From Thinopyrum elongatum (taxonomy: Eukaryota; Streptophyta; Magnoliopsida; Poales; Poaceae): DNA of 64,000 nucleotides. Shown here one piece after another: positions 22,108-33,789 of this stretch (position 1 is its first letter; the number at the start of each line of letters is the position of its first letter). Location of the stretch: contig JAAAXO010000339.1 of the NCBI GenBank assembly GCA_011799875.1, positions 248,001 through 312,000 on the forward strand. The letters are read 5' to 3'. The notes under the pieces are model-generated. The model did no database searches. It had not been told where the DNA came from and worked only from the letters and a program-made list of their open reading frames with translations. A program made the position numbers and the translations under genes.

Positions 22108-23459
22108 GATTAGTAGAAACAAAAAAAAATCGAGAATAATGTTCCTATGAACTACTAGGATGTGGTGGTAAAGCGCTCACAGTAAAGCAAATATCAATAT
22201 CTTACAAGTTCTTACCATGCAGCAGGTGGTGACGGGCAACCAGCGGTGTCAAATAACTCCGAAGATTGAGTAAAGCGATTGCTAGGTGAACGTACGTATA
22301 CACGGTGTAGAAATATGTGGAGCTGGGTTGGCTATATATGGTAGCAAAAGATTAGCAATAATCAATTCAGAGATGCAATGTTGAATAAACGCTCAACGAC
22401 GGTACTGTGCTGGTCCTAGGCTAGACCGGACTAGAGACGCGAGCCTAGAACACTAATGAGATCACGGCGTAGCACAACTAGCATCAATAAAGGATATGAA
22501 GTACCTCTGGACAGCAAGATATAAGTGAAGATCACAATGGCAGTAAAGATAATGATGAGAAACAACTACCAAGTAGCATATACCAACAATTCTCTCTCCA
22601 ACTTTACTCTATAAAAGTTTGTGTCAATTTTATGATAATTTTTCTCAAGAAAGGCACTGACTCAAGCTTTCAAACGCAAAAAGAATCACTAAATTCCGAG
22701 TTGATATGAGGAGTCAAAAAATTCTAAAACTGGCCTGAAAAACTGGAACAAGCTGTGTTCGCGAACTTCGGAGGGCAAAAAGACCTATTTAGAAGCCGAT
22801 TTTGAGGTCTCAAATATTGAACTAGCTTCTGCAACTATTTAGATGCGGCTCGTCACTAGCTATAATTTGAGTATTCACGGAGCCAAAACGGACTTCGGAT
22901 GAGGAAGATACACCTGTTTTACTGAACAGTGCGCAAAACAGATTCGAATCCGAATTCAGGTACGAGAGTGAGTCTAGATAGATCCGAATTTTGTGCTTTT
23001 TTTTCTTCTCTCTTTTTTTTATCTCACTTTTTTTCTCTCTTTTTTTGACTTTTTTTTCTCTCTTTCCAAAACAAACTAGATAAGATGCAGATTGGATCAA
23101 GCGAAGATATGAACGGCGTCAGCTATGATTATGACAATGAACGGTGGGTAACACGTGGTGGAATTTGATGGATGGGAGGTGGTGGACAGCGGAAGGGATA
23201 ATGATGCAGCGGCGGCGTGACTAATGTGAATAGAACTCGAAACTCTAAACGAACTAGACACTAAGACCAGCAACTCGACACGACGATGCAACCGATAATT
23301 CAATTATACAAGCACTGAAAAGAAAATTGCGAAGGCTCAGACTGGCTTGGACAAAGGATGAATAGATCTAACTTTTTTTGTGGCTTTTTCTTGGACATTA
23401 GGTAAGAAAATAAATCTAATCTAGGCAAAACTGGAAATTCTCACCGAGCAACCTGAAAA
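22108..23459 (-). other. Q1 leader (5' UTR)
   Basis: 1.35 kb without a gene. Parts match the Cereba leader (the CTAGGCTAGACC block near 22420 and the region before the start codon). The PBS-proximal half is specific to type B, with T/C-rich runs at 22997-23060. Donor-like GTAAG sites (minus strand) lie at 22201-22205 and 22211-22215. Confidence 0.82.
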
Positions 23460-23468
23460 CTGATACCA
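23460..23468 (-). other. Q1 primer binding site
   Basis: TGGTATCAG on the minus strand, two bases inside the 5' LTR. Confidence 0.87.
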
Positions 23469-23470
23469 CT

Positions 23471-24453
23471 TGATAGAGGCGGGGGTGTCCCGATCTTTCG
23501 ATGAGATGATAGCTATCGATTTGGTGGAGTCGACTTTGACGATCCGATTACAAACGTGCACGACGTTGTGCCTTAGCAATCGCTAAACCAATCTCCCGAG
23601 GTTACTGACGATGCTGAAAGCACGATCAGCCTGACCACGAAGGTCTATTCCTGCACGCAATCGAAGAACAAGCAAGAATATGATAATGCAATCTGAATAT
23701 TGCGAATATAGATGAAGTATTGATAAAGGTGGGGATCCGAAAGCGGTCTTGGTCTGGTCGTTGGACACAAACGAAGTACACGAAGTTGCAATGGCTAACT
23801 TTTAACTAAACAAATCCCAAGCAAAAAGCTACTAGATGGATCTACTTATATAGGAGCAAGGGGTGGCGGCCAAGGAGGTGGGAGGACGTCCCAAGGCAGC
23901 CTAAAACTAACCCTAGGTCGTACAAGGCCAATGGGCCCAAGTGGAGGTGATGCAACACCTTTGGACTTGTAGTTTGACTCGGATTCTGCTACAGCATCAG
24001 ATTGTTTCGACGACAACTCAATGCTCCGAATGAATTTGAAGGTGAAACCAATTGGGTTAGAAAGAGCACGAAATCTACTTTCCAACAAAAAAAAGAATCA
24101 CCCAATTCGGAGTCCGTATGAAATAGTTCTTGGCGTTTTGAGTCAGGTATGTCTGTGCAGTCCGAATCTGAATCCAGAACGTGAGAGACATGGACTCTAT
24201 CTTCTCTTGGCCCAAAAGTGACGTAAAAGGACTTTTTGAACAGCACATAAACTTCTCTTTTTCCCTTATGTTCATATGTGGATTGTACAAATGTCCCATA
24301 CACCTGCAATTAGACATGGCACAAAAGTTTGTGAAGTATTTTTGTCTTGGATGACATAAATAAATTATTGCATAGTTTGCATTAGAAATCACCTCACAAA
24401 TATATATGTATGCAATATTTTTGGTCGTATCCAAGGTAGTCATGTCCTCATCA
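23471..24453 (-). repeat. Q1 5' LTR (type B)
   Basis: 983 bp, almost identical to the Q1 3' LTR. One extra A in an A run near 24088-24095 shifts the U3 reading frame. A TATA box lies at 23845-23852 (+ strand CTTATATA). The near identity suggests a recent insertion. Confidence 0.94.
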
Positions 24454-24458
24454 GTTTC
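24454..24458. other. Target site duplication of Q1 (right copy)
   Basis: GTTTC, matching 19685-19689. Confidence 0.92.
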
Positions 24459-24553
24459 CATTGCGCGTATTCGAGCTCTTGTCATAGGTCCACGTGGGGC
24501 TTGATGTGTCGGTGTAGAGTCCATGGGAATGATGGAAGGATGCTCCGCATCAT
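24459..24553 (-). repeat. Family C copy C1 LTR, 5' tip
   Basis: This is the remaining 95 bp of the LTR split by Q1. On the minus strand it begins TGATGCGGAGCATCC and includes a coding-like GPMTRARIRA stretch close to the LTR start. No polypurine tract follows at 24554, so C1 is more likely nested in C2 than sharing this LTR with it. Confidence 0.8.
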
Positions 24554-24652
24554 GGAGTCACTCAAACGGCTCTCAACCTCACATAGGATGTGTGGCATGC
24601 TCTCAAGTGTGGGGCTAGTGGTAATCACACTCATCCTCTCATAGGAAATGCA

Positions 24653-25636
24653 CTAAATGTCATATATGGTGGAGTCACTCATCTCACTCATGGGGTGGTG
24701 GCTCTCCTCACATGGTAATTGGGGCATCTCATCATATCTGGGTGTCGGAGAGATGTAGGTGCAAATGTCTCCATGCTCAACTCCAATCGCCGCCTTGGTT
24801 GAAGGGATAGTCCCATGCTCAACCTCCTCATCCATAACGCCTCCAAATATGAATTCCATAGGATGTGGCAAATCATCATGCTCCTCCGAGACCAAATAGA
24901 AAGTCTCATGTGCGGTCTCGTAGCTTGACTCGGAGTATGAGTCCCATTGGGGCGGCGTGTTCATGTTGTTGAAGAGGTTCGTGCTTGCCACCATGGTCGA
25001 AGGGGATGGCCCTTGCTCGACCGTGTTGTCGCCGTCTTGTTGTAGGAGGCCCATATGATGTGGCACCTCATAGCTCTTCTCCATGAACGAAGGGAATTTC
25101 CCATGGTCGGCCATCCTCCTTGAGGGGCTTCCGAAGAGGGAAGTGTCGCCCTCACTTGTAGGTGGTTGCCTTGGACTTGACGATGTTGATGTAGGCGTAC
25201 TTGTGGGCAGTAGGCGAAGATGACGTACGTCCAAATGCGAAGATGCCTTGGTAACACTTGGCGAAGATGCCGAAGTGGTGGTGGTAGCCGTAGCTTCCTC
25301 TTGGTGGTGACATTGTCGTTGTAGTCGATGGCGCTCTTCGTCGTCATTCACATTTGGCTTGCAGGCGTATTGGCGGTCGTCTCGAAGATGATGACGGTGT
25401 CGCGTGGTACTTTCATTGGATGGCCACTCTGAAGATTTGCCACTTGAGCATCATTGCCTTGAAGATGACGAAGGGGAAGAAGACTTGTAGTTGGCCAACA
25501 CGTGTCGGATGTCATCCATGTGTACGTTCAACTTGACGTTGATGTAGTCCCTATTCCTTGCTTCGGAGTGTCGTATATCGATGGCGAGTTGCTCGATGCG
25601 GTCGAAGACCGAAGATGATGTGCATTGCCTATCCAT
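24653..25636 (-). pseudogene. Degenerate ORF of non-autonomous family C element
   Basis: Start near 25636 (MDRQCTSSS). An in-frame stop at 25451 splits it. The same frame then stays open from 25351 to 24653. The first part has a short heptad-like, charged stretch (FDRIEQLAIDIRHSEARNRD) that also appears in C3 at about 51000-51150. The second part is Ser/Thr/His-rich, ending YDEMPQLPCEESHHPMSEM. A close relative of this end occurs at 36080-36210. I recognise no domain. It may be a remnant gag-like gene of a non-autonomous retrotransposon. Confidence 0.55.
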
Positions 25637-26434
25637 CACAAGCAAGTGGTGGTGAGTAGGAAAGTGAGAGAACAATACCAAAGTTACCTTTTCCAAAGAT
25701 TGAGGATGTATCAAGTATCACTCAATGTAATGCTACAATAGTAGAATTGGTACCGGTTTGTTTCTCACACCTACACAAGTAAAGCTTATGGAGGAGCTTG
25801 GTTAGGATGGGTGGCACAAAATTTCAAGCAAATGTTAGTCAAGATATCGATAATGTTGAGAAGGTTCACTAAATTGCAAGTAAAGCAAGTAGACCAATAG
25901 CAAAGAATGGCACACGAAAACACACATATGGATAGATAAACGGGGTCGTGCAACCAAGGAATGAGCTCAAAATGTTGAATCCACGGAAAACGCTCGTGTT
26001 GCACAACTCTGGAGAAACGCTAGCACGATTGCTCAATAGGTGGATACGACACTTGTGCACAACCTATGAGATGCAAAATGTACCAACTTTCTTTCCCAAG
26101 TATGCTATATATGTATGATGTTCCGGTGTTTCACACACAATGATACAAGATGATCAATATGGTAGTATGATATGCAATGTGGTGATGCTATGGCTATTGC
26201 TTACAAGCTCTTTGTTTTTTTGTTTTTGCTTAAAAGCTTATTCTTTTTTTTGGACACTTTTGCAAAATGCTCGAACCAAGATAGCAATTGTGTATGCGGG
26301 AACAATCTTGTGACACAATAGATGATATGATGATACCAAGATGAGGTATGTATGCAATGGTAGGTTCATAACAATGATCACTAAAGTGCACAAGTAGCGT
26401 GGCCCGGCAATACTCAAATGGCTAGTCTCGATAG

Positions 26435-26439
26435 GAAAG
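26435..26439. other. Target site duplication of E6 (left copy)
   Basis: GAAAG, repeated at 29337-29341. Confidence 0.92.
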
Positions 26440-27361
26440 TGATGAGGACATCAATACCATTGTTACACCCACAGCCCCTGCTTCTATACATACTGGACCA
26501 ATTACTAGAGCTCGCGCACGCCAATTAAATTATCAGGTACTTTCGTTTCTTGGTAATGATTCTAAAGTTCATGAGAATATGATGCTGCCTAAATTGGATA
26601 CATTTGTTTTGCTTACAAATGAAGGCCCTAGCTTGGACAAGAAAGAGGAACCTTGGAGCAAGTTCAAGCATGGAGATGATGGCATGCACAAGGGGAACAA
26701 GAACGGAGTTACAAGTGATGATTTCAGGACTTTGAAGCCACCATAATGAGTGCAGGAAGCCTTGGACGAAATATACAAGATGTCACTTCATAAATTTCGT
26801 CCAGAGGCTATTATAGGTGCTGCGTCACCTTATTATTGGGCCAGGCCCATGTAATTTCGAAATACTTGAATATAGGCTGTTTTTAGAGTCCGTATGTGTG
26901 GGGAAACAAGAGATAGGGTTGGTTTCGGACCCCTCCTTCAAGGGCCACGAAATCCCCTCCTCTTCCTCCATATATACAGCCCTTAGGGCACCGTTTAGAC
27001 TTTGGGTTTTGTTTAGATTAAAAGTTCGCCATAGCTGCAACTTCGCGTACTTCGTTTGTGTTCAACGACCAGACCAAGACGTCACAGAACCCCACCTCGA
27101 TCAATAAAGCTTTCATCTTATATTCGCAATATCCAGATTGCAAATCTTAGTTTCTTGCTTGTTCTTCGTTTGCTTGCAGGAGATAGACCCTCGGGGTCAG
27201 GTTGATTGTGCTCCGGCGTGGTCAATAACCTCTCGGAGTTGGTTTAGCGATTGCTAAGGCGCGACGTCCTCGCACGTTCGTAGTCGGATCGTCAAAGTCT
27301 AATCCACCAAAAACGATAGATATCATCTCATCGAAAGATCGGGACACCCTCGCCTCTATCA
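26440..27361 (+). repeat. E6 5' LTR (type A)
   Basis: 922 bp, TGATGAGGACATCAATACC...CTCTATCA. TATA box at about 26970-26977, poly(A) signal AATAAA at 27103-27108. By eye it differs from the 3' LTR at only a handful of positions. Confidence 0.94.
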
Positions 27362-27465
27362 GTTGCCGTCCCTAAGTAGCCGAAACACCTTAGGAGACAC
27401 AAATCACAACTCAAACAAGCTCAAACAAAATTGGGTGAAGTTGGGGTGGCGGAAATGTATGGTGG
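27362..27465 (+). other. Foreign segment in E6 resembling antisense family C leader
   Basis: This 104 bp begins directly after the LTR where the primer site should be. It aligns with the C2 leader at about 29670-29790 (shared block TAAGTAGCCGAAACACC) but is clearly not identical. C2 is a minus-strand element, so the segment lies antisense relative to family C transcripts. It joins Cereba pol at a short GC overlap near 27466. Confidence 0.85.
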
Positions 27466-28722
27466 GCTAAGTCACGACTCAATCCTCATGGTTTATATAT
27501 GCCTTTGCCTGTACCTAGTGTTCCTTGGGAGGATATATCTATGGACTTTGTTTTAGGTTTACCTCGAACAAAGAAGGGGAGGGATAGCATATTTGTTGTC
27601 GTGGATAGGTTCTCGAAAATGGCACACTTTATACCATGTCATAAAAGCGATGATGCTGTTAATGTTGCTGATTTGTTCTTTCGTGAAATTATACGCTTGC
27701 ATGGTGTGCCAAATACTATTGTTTCAGATCGTGATACTAAATTTCTTAGCCACTTTTGGAGATGTTTATGGGCTAAGTTGGGGACTAAACTGCTTTTTAG
27801 TACTACATGTCACCCCCAAACTGATGGACAAACTGAAGTAGTCAATAGAACATTGTCTACTATGCTTAGGGCTGTTTTGAAGAATAACAAGAAAATGTGT
27901 GAAGAATGCTTGCCTCATATTGAATTTGCTTATAATCGTTCATTGCATTCTACTACTAAGATGTGTCCTTTTGAAATTGTGTATGGTTTCCTTCCTCGTG
28001 CACCAATTGATTTGTTGCCTCTTCCATCTTCGGAGAAGGTTAATTTTGATGCTAAACAACGTGCTGAATTGATCTTAAAAATGCATGAGTTAACTAAGGA
28101 GAACATTGAGCGTATGAATGCTAAATATAAACTTGCTGGAGATAAGGGTAGAAAACATGTTGTGTTTGCACCTGGAGATCTTGTTTGGTTACATTTGCGT
28201 AAGGATAGATTTCCTGATTTGCGCAAATCAAAGCTATTGCCACGTGCTGATGGTCCTTTTAAGGTGTTAGAGAAAATAAATGATAATGCATATAAACTTG
28301 AGCTGCCTGCAGATTTTGGGGTTAGTCCCACTTTTAACATTGCAGATCTGAAGCCTTATTTGGGTGAGGAAGATGAGCTTCCGTCGAGGACGACTTCATT
28401 TCAAGAAGGGGAGGATGATGAGGACATCAATACCATTGTTACACCCACAGCCCCTGCTTCTATACATACTGGACCAATTACTAGAGCTCGCGCACGCCAA
28501 TTTAATTATCAGGTACTTTCGTTTCTTGGTAATGATTCTAAAGTTCATGAGAATATGATGCTGCCTAAATTGGATACATTTGTTTTGCTTACAAATGAAG
28601 GCCCTAGCTTGGACAAGAAAGAGGAACCTTGGAGCAAGTTCAAGCATGGAGATGATGGCATGCACAAGGGGAACAAGAACGGAGTTACAAGTGATGATTT
28701 CAGGACTTTGAAGCCACCATAA
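27466..28722 (+). pseudogene. E6 integrase fragment (core and C terminus)
   Basis: This Cereba pol frame starts within the integrase zinc region (AKSRLNPHG) and has no start codon of its own; the first Met is at 27499. It keeps the integrase core with the catalytic D and E blocks ([24 protein letters not shown]), the GPY/F-like module ([10 protein letters not shown]) and the LTR-coded TRARAR tail, ending at 28722 inside the 3' LTR. W to C in the KKMWEECL block is visible. It cannot act alone. Confidence 0.9.
28403..28415 (+). other. E6 polypurine tract
   Basis: AAGAAGGGGAGGA immediately before the 3' LTR. Confidence 0.88.
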
Positions 28723-29336
28723 TGAGTGCAGAAGCCTTGGACGAAATATACAAGATGTCACTTCATAAATTTCGTCCAGAGGCTATTATAGGTGCTGCGT
28801 CACCTTATTATTGGGCCAGGCCCATGTAAATTCGAAATACTTGAGTATAGGCTGTTTTTAGAGTCCGTATGTGTGGGGAAACAAGAGATAGGGTTGGTTT
28901 CGGACCCCTCCTTCAAGGGCCACGAAATCCCCTCCTCTTCCTCCATATATACAGCCCTTAGGGCACCGTTTAGACTTTGGGTTTTGTTTAGATTAAAAGT
29001 TCGCCATAGCTGCAACTTCGCGTACTTCGTTTGTGTTCAACGACCAGACCAAGACGTCACAGAACCCCACCTCGATCAATAAAGCTTTCATCTTATATTC
29101 GCAATATCCAGATTGCAAATCTTAGTTTCTTGCTTGTTCTTCGTTTGCTTGCAGGAGATAGACCCTCGGGGTCAGGTTGATTGTGCTCCGGCGTGGTCAA
29201 TAACCTCTCGGAGTTGGTTTAGCGATTGCTAAGGCGCGACGTCCTCGCACGTTCGTAGTCGGATCGTCAAAGTCTACTCCACCAAAAACGATAGATATCA
29301 TCTCATCGAAAGATCGGGACACCCTCGCCTCTATCA
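28416..29336 (+). repeat. E6 3' LTR (type A)
   Basis: 921 bp, a close sister of the 5' LTR. The target duplication GAAAG follows at 29337-29341. Confidence 0.94.
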
Positions 29337-29341
29337 GAAAG

Positions 29342-30460
29342 TGAAGCAAAAATGGGCTAGGGGTTAACAAAGCAATGGCAAGAATGAATGTACAACAATG
29401 GGATACCTCGATACCAAGATGATATAGAGGTTACCGTTCTTGCTTACGGTTAGGTTGTCAAAAAGGTGAAAGTGGCCGATGTCAAATCCTTGGCGAAGTT
29501 GAGCGGCGGTGCTGTCGATGTCGAACCGTTCCTAGTTAGCCAAAACACCCTAGGAAACGGAAAAACCGCAAACTCAAAATCTCAAATGGAAAATGTCAAA
29601 TGGTGATAGCGGAATGCGTTGGTGGTTCCGGAGTTGGCAATGCGGAAGTGGCGGTGGTGGTCGATGAAGAAGCAACCGTCCCTAAGTAGCCGAAACACCT
29701 TAGGAGACTCAAGTCATCACTCAAGCAACCACAAATGCTATATGGATCAAAATGGGTTAGGTTGCGGAAAGCTATGGTGGTTTTGCGGATGATATGGTGG
29801 GCCTAGGCAAAGATGTCAAAATGTCAAAATTTTGATGGAGTCAAATGATGTTGGAACATATCTAGATGGATGAGGGATGTAAATAGCTACTCAACGAGCT
29901 AAAGAACGTCAAAATCGGACTCCGGATGTGGAAGATATGGCCAAAACAAGAAATCAGTCGAAGCAGTTTTTGAACTAGCGGACAATCCGGTCCTGGGTAG
30001 CGGATAGTCCGGTCTTCATCCGAAAACCTTCTGATTCGAGCGGACAGTCCGGTATTGGGGAGCGGATAGTCCGATCGAAGAGCGATTTTGTTCCTAATGC
30101 GAGCGGGCAGTCCGCTACGGGGGTGCGGACAGTCCGGTGCGGGCTGGGAAAGCACGAACTCGAAACTTTAGGCGGAAATGGATGATTTCAAGCTCGAAAT
30201 TGGTGGGTAAAAAAGAAAATTTGGGTGGATTTCATGATGGGGGTGGTGTGGGGGGTTGGGGAAATGGTAGATCCACTTGCCAAACAACAAATTTGTGGAC
30301 CAAATCAACAAAATCTCATAAGATCCAACAAATTGCAAGAAAAATTTTGGGGCTATTTTTTGTGGGATTTTTGAATTGGGACAAAAAGCAACAAAATTAG
30401 GCTAGAATATGGGGGTAGGGACTCCAAGATGTGAATAAACCATGGCTCATGATACCAAGA
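29342..30460 (-). mobile_element. Family C copy C2 leader, with palindrome array
   Basis: Non-coding leader of C2 (minus strand), ending at the primer site TTGGTATCATGAG beside the LTR at 30461. It contains at least six imperfect copies of CGGACAGTCCG between 29978 and 30145 (variants CGGACAATCCG, CGGATAGTCCG, GGGCAGTCCG). It also has two copies of a second inverted motif, CCTAAG...CTTAGG or similar, at about 29527-29555 and 29677-29705. Confidence 0.8.
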
Positions 30461-31260
30461 TGTTGTAGGGTGAAACCCTAAGGGAGATCTTTTCACACTT
30501 GGAGGGGGGAAAGGGATGAACTCACAAGAACACAAAGAGGAATTCACTCCAACAAAACCCAATTACACATCCACTAGAATAGCAAACGCATAGATCCACA
30601 CAAATACAAGAACAATCCAAGGAAACAAGCACAAAGGTAAGATTCTTCCCACTTCTAAGGAGGCGAGGTCTTGATGATAGTCTTCTCCAAAAGGAGGTCT
30701 TGATGTTCACTTGGGATCCTCTCCTAAGAGGTCTTGATCTCCAAGAGGACTGGTAGAAGGAGCAAAGCTCTCTCAATGTCTATCCAATACTTTGCTAACC
30801 CTAAAAACTGAGAGGAGCACGGAATATATAGTCTAGGGGTGAAAGGGTATGGGCCTCGGTGGTTACATGGGCTTTTTAGCCCAATACGTAGCGAAACTGG
30901 GCGGACCGGACAGTCCAGTGAGTCTAGATGCATTTTCGGGTGCCACCGGACTGTCTGATGTGGGGACCGGACTGTTCAGTAGTGCAATTTCTGTGCGACC
31001 GGACTGTCCGCTGTGGGGACCAGACTGTCCGGTAGTGCAATTTTCGCACGCTTCCTTTTCTTCATCTTGACACTTCCGGTCAGCTCTTGGGTCTTGGGGT
31101 CCTTCTCTTAGGCCTTGGGGTTACTCCTTAACCTCTTGTCGGAGTTCATCCTCATACCTCGGTTTCAATGGCGCATGCTCGAGCTTTTGTCATAGGTCTA
31201 CATGGTACTTGATGTGTTGGTGTAGAGGCCATGGGGATGACCGAAGGATGCTCCGCATCA
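30461..31260 (-). repeat. Family C copy C2 5' LTR
   Basis: About 800 bp; on the minus strand TGATGCGGAGCATCC...CCTACAACA. It carries CGGACTGTCCG-type palindromes near 30905, 30955, 30967, 31000 and 31020, the same core as the C2 leader and unlike those of C1 and C3. Confidence 0.82.
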
Positions 31261-31578
31261 AATTGGAACCAATATCATGAGATAAACTTGGGCACCCGAT
31301 ATTAGTTCCGCTAACCATATTGTCATCACACCAAAATATACTTTAAGTGGCACTTGCACTTTCAGCTTCACAGCGGCCCGAACTTGGGTAAACCTCGTGC
31401 GTTCTCTGCTAGCTCCGCTCTTTGTGCTTGTCGATCCCTCCAGTCAAACCGCAAAGGGATCGCCATGATCCCATAGATGGTCGTATGCACGACATCTTTG
31501 GTGCGCCATGTAGGGGGATTGCTTGTGCAAACCGAAGTTAGCAGTTAGCTCGTCAGATTCCTCACCGTGTTCGTCGCC
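31261..31578 (+). mobile_element. LTR/leader remnant of a Tat-like gypsy element
   Basis: This has a CCCGAACTTGGGTAAACC block (about 31378-31400), typical of the U5 or 5' region of grass Tat-like elements, and leader leading to the gag start at 31579. The LTR start is not present. The left end abuts the C2 LTR. Confidence 0.5.
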
Positions 31579-33731
31579 ATGGCTCCCAAGAAGAAGGGCG
31601 CCGCAGCGGTCGGTCCGTCTATGTCCAAGCCAACAGTGCCTTCGCAGACAGGCGGCACGAGTGGCGGAGGCGGAGGAGGTGGAGGAGGCCAAGAGCAACC
31701 TCCGCGACGTTCTAGCGATCACAGCCAGGCAAGCGGCGTCATCCACAATGAGAACAACTACCCACATGCCACCAGGTCTAGGGACAGGGTTGTGCTGCCT
31801 GCGGGCGGTGCGGCGAAATCCAGGGACAACAGGGGGCACTCCAAGACACCCACGCCGGTGCCCACGCTGTGGCCATCTCAGGCCGTGCGCGATGAGCAGC
31901 ACCACGGCATCGGCGGTTCCAAGCGTCCCCACGGCAAGATCCCACGGACCATCCTTAAGATACGTAGGGCCAACACACACGACAGCGCACCCGCGACAAC
32001 AGGTCGCAGGTTCGAGATGGTGCTACTTCCAAGACAGGTGGAAGCAAGAACACCTCTCGTTCCTCGTGCCTCTCCATGCCGTCCATGCTAGAAGAAGCAC
32101 TGGCTCGTGCTCAACTACTTCTGGAGTTTCCTTCTGCTGAGGAGAAGATGGAGGAGTGGATATCTGCCATCCAGAGTCTTGTCGGCTTCGCCAACAATGA
32201 CAAACCGCAGCGGGCGGGACCTTCACAGCAACATCACACCGCCCAGTGCGTGCTGCTAGAGAGAGGACTAGAGGCGGGGCAGCCATAGTGCAGTCCCCTC
32301 CACGACAGTAACAACCTCAGCGGCAGAGCCAGGGGGTCGATGCCCATGATGACGTATCCATGACATCGTCCGATCCGCGAACTCACCGGGACCAACACCA
32401 AGTTCTTTAAGAACGGCGCGGAGAAGATGCCCGTATTACCATCGAACGACGACGGGAAGCGCGTTGTCAATCTGACAGGCACGCAGGGTGTGCTGTAGAT
32501 AAGCCTGCGCCGGGAAACAATGGCGGCCTACCTTACAAGATCGGTTGTCCAGCGTTCACCCGTGAGCTACGGTAAGTCCAGTGGCCCAGTTCCCGAAACT
32601 TGAAGCCAGAGGTGGACGTCCGAGTTCCTGAGCATCTATAGCATTGCGGTGCAAGCTGTTGGAGCACGTGACAACAAGATCTCCCACAACTTTCTGTTGG
32701 CGCTCAAGCCCAACGTCAGATCGTGTTTGATGAACTTGCCGGAGGATTCCATTTCCTGTTGGGCAGATTAGTGCCACAAGTTTGTTGGCGCCTTCACAGG
32801 CGGCCACAAAATTCCAGGCCAAGAAACTGATCTGTAGTTGATTCCATAGAAGGAAGATGAGTCACTCGTGTATACAAATATTCAGCCGTGTATAGCGCAA
32901 CATTCTCGATATCCACCCCGCAGCAATCATTGTCGCGTTCCGCCAGAACATGAGGAACCACAAGATGCGGGAAGAGATGGCCATGACCAAGGTGAAGGAT
33001 GTCGCTGAGCTCTATGCTCTGGCAGACAAGTGTGCACGGGCTGAGGAAGGAAGGAGACTTCCTAGGGAGGAGGTTGGCGCGGGGTCCGATTCAGAAGATG
33101 ATGATGCCACCACCACCCCGAAGAAGAAAACCCGCAAGCGCAACAGGAAGCGCAAAGGAAAAGTTATACTTGCTGTAGAGAGATCCGGCAACGGTGGTCC
33201 CGCCAAGAAGTCCAAGGCCGAGAGATCCGGGAAGGAGGTTGTCGGGTGCACCTTGTGCCAAGCCTTGGCGGCTGCTGAACAGACTACAGGCTCTGGCAAG
33301 CAGTACTGCAAGATCCACCGCACCAAGAGCCATAACCTTCAAGACTGCCGGCAGGTTGAGCAGCTTGCCGAGAAGCAGAAGGCTGAATATGAGAAGAGAG
33401 ATAAAGAAAAGGCCGATGGTGCAAGTGGATCCCGCAAGAAGCAAGGTGGCCAAGGAGGTCGCCGTGGCAAGACCAAGCAGCAGAAGGAGAAGCCTGCTAG
33501 AGGTCATGACAAGAAAGAGGATGATGATGATGAGGACGAAGAGAATGATGACGAGTCCATTGAGCAAGAGTTCCAAAAGGCCATAAAAGCAATGTGCATT
33601 GACGGAGGTTCATCTTTGCACTCTTCTCACCGCCAACTCAAGCAGTGGGCACGTGAAGTCTATGCAGCAGAACCAGCAATTGATGCCCAGAAGCCATTGA
33701 AGTGGTCCAACACGGCCATCATTTTTGGCTG
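31579..33731 (+). pseudogene. Tat-like gypsy gag pseudogene
   Basis: The start is at MAPKKKGAAAVGPS. The frame is broken several times: intact pieces are about 31579-32091 and 32950-33732, and the stretch between contains stops and frameshifts. The second piece is very basic/acidic (KKKTRKRNRKRKGK, later DDDDEDEENDDES) and includes a zinc-finger-like C/H block (CTLCQ...KIHRTKSHNLQDC). These features fit Gag of the Tat lineage of Ty3/gypsy. It is non-functional. Confidence 0.7.
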
Positions 33732-33789
33732 ACGATCACCCTGATCGCACAACTGCGGTTGGGTGCATGCCATTGTTGGATTCACCAAC

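Larger units (their letters stand above)
19690..24453 (-). mobile_element. Q1: complete Quinta-like non-autonomous element
   Basis: This 4.76 kb element has two 982-983 bp LTRs, primer site, leader, a gag-only gene and polypurine tract, flanked by GTTTC on both sides. The flanks rejoin into a continuous family C LTR, so this is a clean insertion. LTR ends, primer site and tract are the same as in Cereba, but no protease, RT, RNase H or integrase is present. It must borrow enzymes, most plausibly from Cereba. Confidence 0.94.
24554..26439 (-). mobile_element. Family C copy C2, internal region (3' part)
   Basis: Internal sequence of a minus-strand family C element, interrupted at 26439 by E6 and resuming at 29342. 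It holds a degenerate gene (24653-25636) and A/T-rich leader sequence similar to C1 (25850-26430 against 17780-18240). No RT, protease or integrase is seen. Confidence 0.75.
26440..29336 (+). mobile_element. E6: 2.9 kb internally deleted Cereba derivative with foreign insert
   Basis: It has two nearly identical type A LTRs in direct orientation flanked by GAAAG on both sides, so it is a bona fide insertion into C2. The 1,054 bp interior is 104 bp resembling a family C leader, then the 3' end of Cereba pol and the polypurine tract. Primer site, leader, gag, protease, RT and RNase H are missing. Confidence 0.93.

Noticed and set aside
22980..23065. T/C and A/G homopolymer stretches as assembly errors
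   Set aside because: The same kind of tract occurs at the same leader position in every Cereba and Quinta copy, so they belong to the leader, although exact run lengths may be unreliable.
26817..27107. A 96-codon open frame in type A R-U5, present in all type A LTRs
   Set aside because: It covers TATA, transcription start and poly(A) signal of the LTR. Its repetition follows LTR copy number and no protein family is recognised.
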